NCBI GenBank assembly: GCA_914767715.1
Contig: OU612068.1
Location: forward strand, 14,882,001-14,942,000
Direction of reading: 5' to 3'
Source of the DNA: Membranipora membranacea
Taxonomy: Eukaryota > Bryozoa > Gymnolaemata > Cheilostomatida > Membraniporidae
Length of the DNA stretch: 60,000 nucleotides
The notes beneath the pieces are model-generated. The model ran no database searches. It worked only from the letters and a program-made list of their open reading frames with translations, and was not told where the DNA came from. Positions 51,201 through 60,000 of the stretch are shown here, one piece after another. Positions within the stretch are counted from its first letter, which is position 1. Each line of letters begins with the position of its first letter. The translations under genes and the position numbers were made by a program.

Positions 51201-54200
51201 AAGCAGGATATCTTCTATCAGACACATGAGAAGACAATGCTAGCACACTTACTTGATAAAAGCCCTTAGCTCCACCTTCCGTGTAACTCGCACCATCAAC
51301 AGGTTCTAGAGTATAAGTGGTACCATCCACTGAAAAGATATTACCCGCAACCTCACCACATATCCTTCCATTGGCAGACCCCAGGTTAGATTTTGCCATT
51401 TCTGAAATGTATATCATTGAATATCAGGCTTAGTTGCAATGTTGGAGTCAATTGTTAACACACCCATGCATATTCTAGACTTTTTTAGAAATTATTATTC
51501 ATGATAGTTTAATGTTATCAATGCCCCAATGTTAGGGATTTGGGCTGTTGTGATGTGACTCAGTAAGGAATAGTCCCTGCTTATGACAAAACAGACGTTG
51601 GGCTGCCCCTAAAGAGGGACGCAAGTTGCCCGAAATTCTCATACTGAGAGTGTGATACATCCTAGAAAACAAGAATGCATCCTAGAGGTGAGGCCATAGA
51701 CGACCTCCGAGTGCAGTAAGCTGCCAAACACTGAAACAGGCACTAATCACCCATTGGCAGTGACACTTTGATCTTAGCCAATAGGCCGAGTAAGGAATAG
51801 TCAACATCTTCCACTTCCAGGCATAAAATATCACAATAGAACACAAGATTTGAGAGAATGAAGCAAATATGTCACAAGAAGTGTGACAGTGTGTGACAAG
51901 CAACAACATTAATATCTGCATATTGCGTTACATTAATACCAATCGATCACTCAAGGCCCTATAACTGGTTAGTCGCAATGAATGTACGTTGAATTGGAGA
52001 TTGGAGATAATTCCCTGTTTCTGTCATAGACACAGTCAAATGGTGATGAGGATATTACCCAGATATTGCTTCAGGAAGCAGGCATGCCTCGAGCAGATAG
52101 AGAACATCAACTGAGCCGAACTCGCAGTAAAACTTTGGTAACCAATCAGTAACCCATTGCTACAACTCACCATCACCAATAAAGGATGGGTTTATGAAAC
52201 AATTGCCTCGCATACAGCTAATTGAGATCCGCCACCACCCTATTTCACACAGCGAATGAACATTATTCAGCTTATATGGCCACCTGCTGGTCCCCGAGAG
52301 AACTAGATTGATTGGCTGAATCAAAGTTTTAAAACTTGGACAAAAATGGGGGGATTCTTGTTGAAACTCTCAACCAGGGAACTCTGGTAGTTCTTGGAGT
52401 TCTGAAAATTAAAACCTGCTATGTACAAATACATACCAGTGAGGTTAGCTGTTGCAGTGCTGTCACTTGTAAATCCTGGTACAATCTCTCTGTTATTATA
52501 CTTTATTGAGTTAATCCTGGCTCCCAATGAAATTAGCTCAACCTCCATAGCATTTGAGTTTTTCAAGATATATCTGAAAGAAGTAATATATATCTATCAT
52601 TCATAAGATACGCAATCGGGACAGGCCAGGTTGTTTCATCATTGAGAATTTGAGACTATCACCACAGACTGTGAAGAGAAAGGAGATTGCTTCCATTCCA
52701 TTTCAACAAAACAGCAAAAATCGTCAATAATCTTTACAAGGCAGAATCTAGGCTTGAGTGGACTAGAAAAAAGAAGATAACGTGTTTTTTATTTGGCTCA
52801 CTTGGCTTTTTTTCAGATGCAACTAGATTTAGGAAAAGAGTGAGTCAGATGCCTATTATTAAAGGATGGCATTCCTTTCAATGGTTTATTTTTTTATGAA
52901 CAAAGGACTTGTTTATATGTCATTTAGTGGATATGTATGTAGTGCTGAATAAATACTGAAGTATGAGAAGCAAGTTTAGTATTGGCTGTAGTGTAGGATT
53001 AGGTAGGTCACAGCCATAGCCCATAGTATTGATTGATAGAGTGTTTTCTCTGGGGAGAGACAATAACTGTTATGTAGATTATCAGGTAAAAGTGAGCCAC
53101 CTTTTACTATATTACCACAACAGTAGGCCAATAAGAAAAAGATACAAATATGCTAATACAAGACTGCCAATCTCAGCAAACAGATGACCACACAAGCATA
53201 TCAATGTCAGACTTCTCCACATAAGCAATCAAGACCCAGATTATTATCGCACTACCCACCTCCTAACTTTGCTCCCACTGCCAGCCGGATATTCACCAAT
53301 GTCACTCTCCTCCACAGGTACCGTAGTTGGGGCTATGGTGGTGCTCTCTGTTGTTCCCTGTAAGTAAACAACTCTCCATTGTGAGGATCCATATTATTAC
53401 ATCAGTGAGGGTTTCGATCTGGTATGAAGGTGAATAATGTTAGCAGACTAGGAAGGCTATCAGTGATTCCGCGTAACAATCTGAGATTTTGTCTAGTTAA
53501 CAGACGTTTTAGATCACAATTTACAAGACCTTGGTTACTCCTGTAAAGAAGGCACCCCTCAAGACTGTCTTGCAATACACCGCATGAATATGCTGCCTCC
53601 TAGCAAAACAATGCAGACATGCAGATGAGCTAAGTGTCAGCAATGCTAATGCCAAGAAACTGTAATTCTATGGTAGTCAAACATTGATAAAAAATTTCTT
53701 GGAAAATAAAGTCAACTGGTTTCTTTCAGCCTAAAATCTGAGGCACATCTCTTGCCTGATGGTAGCAAAATTCATCAGGAGAATTTTGAATATGATTTTT
53801 TAAATTGTTTGATCTATGACTATATGACATGAGGTGAGATGATAAACAGTGTGCCACTTAGTCCATCATTTTGAATATCCAAATTTCAGGGCGATAGACT
53901 TTGATCGTGAAATAATTTATTTCGTGAAGCACATGGAAGTCCGTCACCTTTAACCTGGTAAAATCATTCTAGAAGGGAGCAGGTGAAGTGGTGATAGAAA
54001 ACGAAAAAAGCTCAATACAGGTTGTTTGCTCCTGAATTAGAAACATTCTTCCACAACATAATGGGCCCTGTCAGACATTGGGCTTTAAATGATCCTTTAG
54101 AATGGACATGACGTGGATAGGAGAGTGTACAAGGTGTTAATTGGTCACATCAAGGAGTTAGAGACTTGGTCACATGCAAGCTGTTACTAAAAACTTGGTT

Positions 54201-57200
54201 AGTCACATAAGCAGAGTAAACAAAGTCCAGTCAAACTACACAATACAGAGGTGAACTCGAGCTGCCAGATTTCAAATATAGGTAATGACTTGTTTTTTTC
54301 GATAACAAATTATTTGGGGAACCAGGTCATCACACCACATTATTATCAACCCAAATGAAACATAGATTGGTAGTCAGATAGTCACAGAGCGATGGACAAG
54401 GAGATCAGAGCCAGGAGTCGGAAACTAGCAATAAAGCCAATCATAGATGTAATCATTACTATGTTATACCTGTGTGGTTATAGCCTGTTGAGTTGTGTCC
54501 TAAAAGAGAGCAGAAAAGCAAAAGACATGCAAAAAGTCTGCCGATAAATCACCTTAGAATGATCAGAGTAGTAGATTAGATCAACAGGCAAACAGGACAT
54601 CAAATGTTACACCGCAACCTCACACCCTGTAGTCTCTCTAGCTCTACCGGCAGCATACTCTCATTTAGAGTTAACATAGTAGGCGTATCAGCCAAATTGT
54701 CATAAAACATTGCGGGTTGTTTGGTTAGGCCTAATTGATACATGTGTTGGCAAGGGGGACAGGAAGAACAGAAAAGATACTGGATTCAGAAAAAGACGTA
54801 ACATGATGTTGATTAAAGTGTTTCGGCTACTAAACGTTGAATTTTTAGAATGGTAGTAGCAGCGTTTGTCTTATTAGATTTTACTGTGTACAGACATATA
54901 AAAGATTGACCCTGTCGGAGACAACGACCTGTTCACTAAGGATTGGTTATCTTGACTAGGCCTATGTTGACTATAGCCGAGTAGAGAGCACTGATTTGAA
55001 GGGATTATGCTATGGTTACCCTCCTATCTGGTTATCGCTAGGCCCATATGAATCACTTTTGTAATAAGCGCCATTCATGGTTATGAGTCATGAGGAACCC
55101 AGATTCATTTCACAAATCGCATTCCATTGCTATTGCTACGAGGACGCTATTTTCTTCACACTTGAGGTTTATTTCACAACCTTCCCTTATTTGCCATCAT
55201 CATGAAGCAAAGTCTATCCGTTTATTTCCAAATATTTTGCTCTCTCTTGGATCTCAGACTGGACCGCCGCTAGGTTTAGAAAGATTTAGTTCATGTCTGG
55301 AATCATGACCATGTAATCTAACGTATATAAATGGGAGATAAGAGTATTTAGTACGGGTAACTGTAAATTGCTGAACAGGCTGAACAGACTGAACAGCTGA
55401 ACAGAATTTCTCAGACTACTATTTGTTTGATTCTTTACATGATTGGCTAATTTTGCATAAGCATGGAAAATTCTTAATATTCTTCTCATTAAATTATTTA
55501 TTTTAAGTTTGCATTCACCTTGGTTTCTTTCAATTTTATGCACAGCAAATCTTTTGGCGTTACACGACGTCACGACTAGTGAATGGATGGAAAATAGCCC
55601 CCCCCCCCCTATAAACAAAGCTTGTTAAGACTGGCTAGATGGAAGGTTGAGCTGGATAATGTTTCTGGTATCCAATTTCCAGAGCACCATCAGATTTTGT
55701 CAGAATTGGCACATTGATTGCTTCATTTGCTTGCCCTAAATTGGTTATATTAGGTGCCAACAGGAACTTAATGACTCATCAAATCATTTGGTTAGGAGGA
55801 ATGTGTCTGACAAGTGATCGCAAGCCAGAGAAATGATAAAAAATAATAATTTTAGTCTGAGAAATTCTGTTCAGCTGTTCAGTCCGTTCAGCCTGTTCAG
55901 CAATTTACAGTTACCGTATTTAGTACACTACACTATGTAATCAAATGCTGAACAATACTGATAAGGAAGTGAGAGAGGTTTGTGACCTACTTGGCTTTTT
56001 ATTCTAGGTAGGTCACGAAAGGTTGGGTGCAATGGTATCAAAGAATTAGGGAGCTATAATATAGTAGAATACACTGAGCTCAATGCCATTGTTTGAAATT
56101 TGAAAACATCCCTAACAAAATGTGATAAGGGTTACATATGCAATACTTGATTGCATATATCCCACGCATGTATGTATCCAAACAAATCCTAGAGAACAAC
56201 TCGAATATGGTCGAAATTCAACTAAATTTGCAGTTTATATGACTATATTAAATCCATAGTTTATGGAATCATTCAACAGTTGAGACAATAGCGCATCTAT
56301 TTAGGCCAGTAGGATAGGTAAGGTAGTAAGGCGACATGAAATTGTTCTTGCATCAACCTTACAATTATAGCTGTTCCCACATAATCATTATTTCCACTCG
56401 AATAACAACAAATCTATGACATTATAAGAAACAGTTGTATATTACTTTGGGCCACCCAAATCTCTGTATGTCATAAACTATAAGAAGTAACTAGTGAGTG
56501 CCCTGGTAGGGCAGGGCAGGATTTTCTCAATTGGTTTGGTAATCTGGAAATCATTTGCTTAAGCGTGTTACAGATTGTCAGATAGATGTGAGAAAACTCT
56601 AGTAGGCTTAAGTCAAAGGCCTATTGGTATACAGACTTTGGAATCAGAATTCTCCCTGTTGGAATAGTAGGTCTCTATTCAAATCATAGTTGGTGAGAAG
56701 TGCAGAGGTAAAGATATGAAGAGTGTGGGCTTGTCAGGTAAAAGTTAGGGGAATCAAGTAGCGGGGCTAATCAGCCTTATGGACGAAAGAAGAATCAGGT
56801 TACTGCAGAAGGATAGCCATAGCCATTTACATGAGTGAAAGCGGACTGAATTTGTGAGTAAATCCACCAATATGCCATAGTAATGCGTCGCATCATTTAT
56901 AAGTAAGGAGAGGCAATCATAATATAACACTTCATAATATTATACTCACTTTGACTTCCCCTGTCTGCGGCGCCTGAGTTGCTGCTTCACCCGGCATAGT
57001 AACTTGATGTATATACAGGCCTAAGAATATCACCCACAATATGGCAAACACAAGAGCTAACAAAGCAACAATGTAAAATTTGTATTTGTCCCAGGCTGAC
57101 TCCTTAAATCCCCCAGAGATACGTTTAGTTGGCTCTCCTCCATTAGAAAACTGTACTTGTCTGCTGGAGTCCATACCACCGCCACCAGAGGAAGGAGGGG

Positions 57201-57450
57201 GATAATCAGCCTCGTCCTCGCCGTCTTCTGGTATAGCTTCTGTAGCGTATCTATAACTTTTACCGTTAGATGGGTCACCAGATGGCTGCTGCTGAGGCGG
57301 TCCTGATGTGGCCTGTCGATAACTAGCCATATTACTGAACTGATCTGTTGCTTGCGGTGCTGGGTTATAATATTTTGGAGGGGTTGATTGTCCAGAACGA
57401 TCGTACTCGTAATATCCAGGCTCAGGATCGTATGTAGGATTTTGTGACAT
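48284..57450 (-). CDS. Type II membrane protein with an aldose 1-epimerase-like ectodomain lacking catalytic residues
   Basis: Ten minus-strand exons, in order 57450..56950, 54499..54470, 53357..53260, 52573..52437, 51401..51253, 50475..50248, 49858..49804, 49592..49439, 48873..48699, 48358..48284 (1,602 nt, 533 aa; all phases agree). Residues 1-130 are cytosolic, Pro/Gln/Tyr/Gly-rich (PGYYEYDRSGQSTPPKYY). The TM helix is about 134-158 (FYIVALLALVFAILWVIFLG). A Thr-rich stalk of about 40 residues follows, then a complete galactose-mutarotase fold: LKNSNAMEVELISLGARI, GTTYTLEPVDG, VEVMYTLDDDNQL, LQVFNDQFLDTNG, LRYDFSGGQLL, and at the end VLLKDGAMYEHVSMYKF. GALM-type active-site signatures are altered: GRVANR reads GRICGE, the LHGG His is Glu (YTEGG), TNHSYFNL reads CNSIRFNL, and the FCLETQ Glu motif reads IGLITH. 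Probably a surface sugar-binding or structural pseudoenzyme. Confidence 0.86.
50620..51080. repeat. AT microsatellites and AT-rich palindromes
   Basis: Several (AT)n and TATATAGA runs (50640-50690, 50986-51006, 51030-51075), with an internal AATGAACTAAAGGTTTAG palindrome near 50957. They lie in the intron between the exons at 50475-50248 and 51401-51253 of the mutarotase-like gene. Confidence 0.8.
55355..55915. mobile_element. Foldback element with long inverted ends of CTGAACAG repeats and 11 bp target-site duplication
   Basis: Ends of about 65 bp at 55355-55420 and 55852-55915 are inverted copies beginning GGTAACTGTAAATTGCTG. Each contains four copies of CTGAACAG (in reverse, CTGTTCAG), with one visible mismatch in the repeats. 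The exact direct repeat GTATTTAGTAC flanks the element at 55344-55354 and 55916-55926. The interior is AT-rich with a C(10) tract near 55600 and no coding capacity. Duplications of 9-11 bp suggest a Mutator-like element. It lies in intron 1 of the mutarotase-like gene. Confidence 0.88.
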
Positions 57451-58085
57451 GGTAAAGATGACGAATAATCTATGCGCTTCCTTTATCAAGCTGTTGTAAA
57501 ACTCTTATATATGGCAAGTTTTAAAGCTGTCTCTGAGTACAAGTGTAGGTCATAAAACTTTATTATTAAGTGATAACTTAGATGACTGTTGTACAGTATT
57601 TATGATTATGACCACTCAGAGCGGATCTTTCTGAGTGACTCACCAAACTAGTTTATGGAGCAATACCAAAATTCCTTCTTATCATCAATCAAGCTAACCA
57701 CTGAGCCATTTCAAATAGTTGACTAGCCAATAACAAAGGCTCTTGCGCAGAGGCGGTTATTTACATACGCATAAAATCGCTGGATTAAGAGGTTCTTTAG
57801 TCTAGGTAAAAGTAGGACCATTGTTGTCAGTGTATTCAGTAGACTAGTTGAACAGACAAAGCCTTGCAATATACCTATTATTGATGTGTCATTACATTTT
57901 AGTGAAAATCAATAGAAATTCCTAGGCATGATATGAAAATTCAAAAGACTTAATCCGTCATTCTAAAAAGCCATGGTCAGACACAGCACAAACACTCACT
58001 GAATAAAGAAATAGGGAAACTGTTTTTTTGGAGGAGAACTTTGAAATCTAACATAATCATAGACTTATGAGTATAATCCATCAGG
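57451..58085. other. Upstream region of the mutarotase-like gene, downstream of WARS2
   Basis: Both neighbours are on the minus strand, so this holds the WARS2 3' flank and the promoter/5' UTR of the next gene. No distinct motif is recognised. Confidence 0.4.
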
Positions 58086-58382
58086 TCATTTTAGCCCAAT
58101 TATTCTTTTGATTTCGTCTAAATTATTACAGGCTATTTCAGACGCCTTCTCCCTACCTTTACTCAATACTGATGTCACAAAGTCTTTGTTGTTGCGGAGT
58201 TCAGATATTTTGGCACGTATTGGAGCGATCTGTTCATTAACAATATCAGCTAACATTAGCTTATACTGGCCTGTATCCATATTAGAGGTTTGCCTCTCTA
58301 TATCTTCATGTGACAGACCAGTTAGGGCTGAATGTATGTCTATCAGATTGGAGACACCTGGCCTCTCCTCCGAGTGGTAAAC
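58086..58382 (-). CDS. WARS2: Mitochondrial tryptophanyl-tRNA synthetase, last exon (partial)
   Basis: The terminal exon has 98 codons and a stop, entered in phase 0 after a TTTTAG acceptor. It encodes the C-terminal helical (anticodon-binding) part of bacterial-type TrpRS: PGVSNLIDIHSALTG, then YKLMLADIVNEQIAPIR and a final EIKRIIGLK. This matches the human WARS2 end (AGVSNIVAVHAAVTGLS; YKLAVADAVIEKFAPIK). The enzyme charges mitochondrial tRNA-Trp. Human WARS2 has 360 residues, so the Rossmann catalytic part with HIGH and KMSKS must lie upstream. I could not find those exons in 58383-60000, so they are probably beyond the window edge. Confidence 0.93.
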   Translation of the reverse strand, partial: VYHSEERPGVSNLIDIHSALTGLSHEDIERQTSNMDTGQYKLMLADIVNEQIAPIRAKISELRNNKDFVTSVLSKGREKASEIACNNLDEIKRIIGLK

Positions 58383-60000
58383 CTAAAACAGTAACCTAAT
58401 GTCACGGTACCATTAAAAGTAAGGTAAGTGGCCTCCATTAGGTCCACATTAGCGCTGAACAGTAAAGCAAGGTTATTGTATTGAAGCCAGCGATTATAGA
58501 AATGCCAGGGAATTAAAAAAAATCACTGCGGGATCGTCTCATTATAAGTTGGCACCGAGGCCTTGATTGGTTGATCTTCATACAGAAAATCAATTCATTA
58601 TCCGTTTTGCTTAGCAATAATTTGCTGCCAACATGTTATGTTTCATTCAACACAGCACTCCGGATAGGTATATGCTGCTCTGTATTTCCAAGCCACTGAT
58701 TAAAGATCCTAATGCGAAATAGCATATTCAGCAAAAAACAGTTTAAAATAACACATATTTTTCATATACCGGCTATCAGTTATCTAGGTAAGGGCCACCA
58801 TTAACTCCTTTAAAAATGCCTTCCCATCTCCTGGGAAAAAATAGCTATAACTAACACTTTGCCTGGGTACCTTGTAATGAAATGCCAGTAATGCGACCCA
58901 AGCAAAGCTTATACATCAAAACTAGTAGGGATATAAAAAATCCGTATAGTACTTACTGCACAAAAAGTGGCATAGTATTGTCATGACTAAACTAAATCAA
59001 TTGTGAAAGTTTGTTACCAAGACAACATCAACTTTCACAATATTAAATAACATGAAATAACTATCCAAAAATATTCCAGTCAAATGTCTTACGCATATGA
59101 TTGATAGACTGGGTTAGCCTCATAGACATAGTCTATGCTTAGCCTATTCTATTTTAGCATTGAAGCAATGGCACTATTCTTTTTTACATAAATGTCAGTT
59201 TTAAAGCGCCTAGCGAAAGATTTCCAGAATCGCAACATTCTTTTGTTCTACAACTGCACAACATTTGTCCTGTAGTTTCATCCCATCCTTCAAATTTGAT
59301 CTGTTTTATTGTTTACAAGCAAGTCAACAGCAAACAGCCTTTGAGCAAATCCACAGCCTACCATGAAGCGTTTAATATGATAGTAACGTACTGTGCGCTC
59401 AAAACCTTGAATCACTCTATATTAGCTCTAAAATGTATACACTACACATCCAAAAATCCTTTCAGCTGCAGCTCATTGTAAATTCTATAACCAAATTTAT
59501 ATGTCTACTTTTGGGTAATTTAAATGTACTGGTTATGCTCTGACTTTCCATAACAACTTTATCTTTCTATTTTGAATTGAGGACACTAGTTTGGCGCTTG
59601 GCGGTTAATATTTTATCAGCACATGATATGAGCATTCTTGACTTATCAAGTGTCTTGTAAACACACATGGTGAACATGGGATTGGGCTATATATCGTCTA
59701 CACCATATCTCCTGTACACTGTTTGCGAAACAAGAGATAACACAGGCCAAAATCACATACAGTAATATGTGCTATACATTGTAATACATGTACTAGTGCA
59801 TGTAATACATTATATTGTGGATGTGACCAAGCATCTTGCTACCTGAAATTTCATAGGCAGACAACGAAAATGATAAGATTATTTTTCTGAGTAATATATG
59901 GTAATTTTCAACTGAGCCAGCTCACACGATTTTTGCCTTCATACCAACACAATCAGCCTAATAGTTGGGATAGATTTTTCAAAATAGCATTAAAACTAAC
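58383..60000. other. Probable WARS2 intron
   Basis: No further WARS2 exon was found. Short inverted motifs occur, for example ATTGTGAAAGTTT and its partner near 58998-59043, and TAATACATGTACTAGTGCAT near 59780. Confidence 0.45.

Overview
The window is nuclear DNA from an animal, AT-rich, with compact multi-exon genes (GT-AG introns mostly 200-1,500 bp) and many short foldback and SINE-type repeats. The protein set (GTPBP1, COMMD3, ARB2A/FAM172A, MPLKIP and mitochondrial WARS2 orthologues, a CUB/sushi receptor with a tyrosine-bearing tail, an NHL-repeat membrane protein) is metazoan. Intron density and the single-pass receptor style suggest an early-branching invertebrate, perhaps a sponge; this is an inference, and no marker in the window fixes the phylum. 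Exon models were built by eye from splice dinucleotides, phase continuity and similarity to known families.

Layout: 71-997 (+) is the 3' end of an unrecognised gene. 4294-9710 (+) is a complete 11-exon GTPBP1 orthologue. 10809-13684 (-) is a complete 6-exon COMMD3 orthologue, convergent with GTPBP1, whose intron 4 holds a LINE fragment and a SINE fragment. 13.7-19.2 kb is gene-poor and rich in inverted repeats and SINEs. 19261-25658 (+) is an ARB2A-like gene with a long N-terminal extension and an internal tandem duplication that made a hybrid exon. It is followed at 27120-32348 by a run of nine phase-1 exons encoding acidic low-complexity segments, which probably give long isoforms of the same gene. 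33678-34556 (-) is a two-exon MPLKIP/TTDN1 orthologue. 37587-39050 (-) is an unrecognised gene with a repeated WLHK motif, divergent from the next gene.

39516-44446 (+) encodes a type I receptor: signal peptide, CUB, four sushi domains, TM and a tail with Tyr motifs. 45116-47701 (+) encodes a signal peptide/NHL/TM protein that looks broken by a stop, a frameshift and a phase mismatch. 48284-57450 (-) encodes a type II membrane protein whose outer part is an aldose 1-epimerase (galactose mutarotase) fold lacking the recognisable catalytic residues. 58086-58382 (-) is the last exon of mitochondrial tryptophanyl-tRNA synthetase.

The most unusual items are the membrane-anchored pseudo-mutarotase, the phase-1 cassette array after ARB2A with its very recent exon duplication, and the hybrid exon in ARB2A. 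Three adjacent single-pass membrane protein genes (39.5-57.5 kb) form a small cell-surface neighbourhood. Several non-autonomous elements can be delimited precisely, two of them with target-site duplications of 8 and 11 bp.
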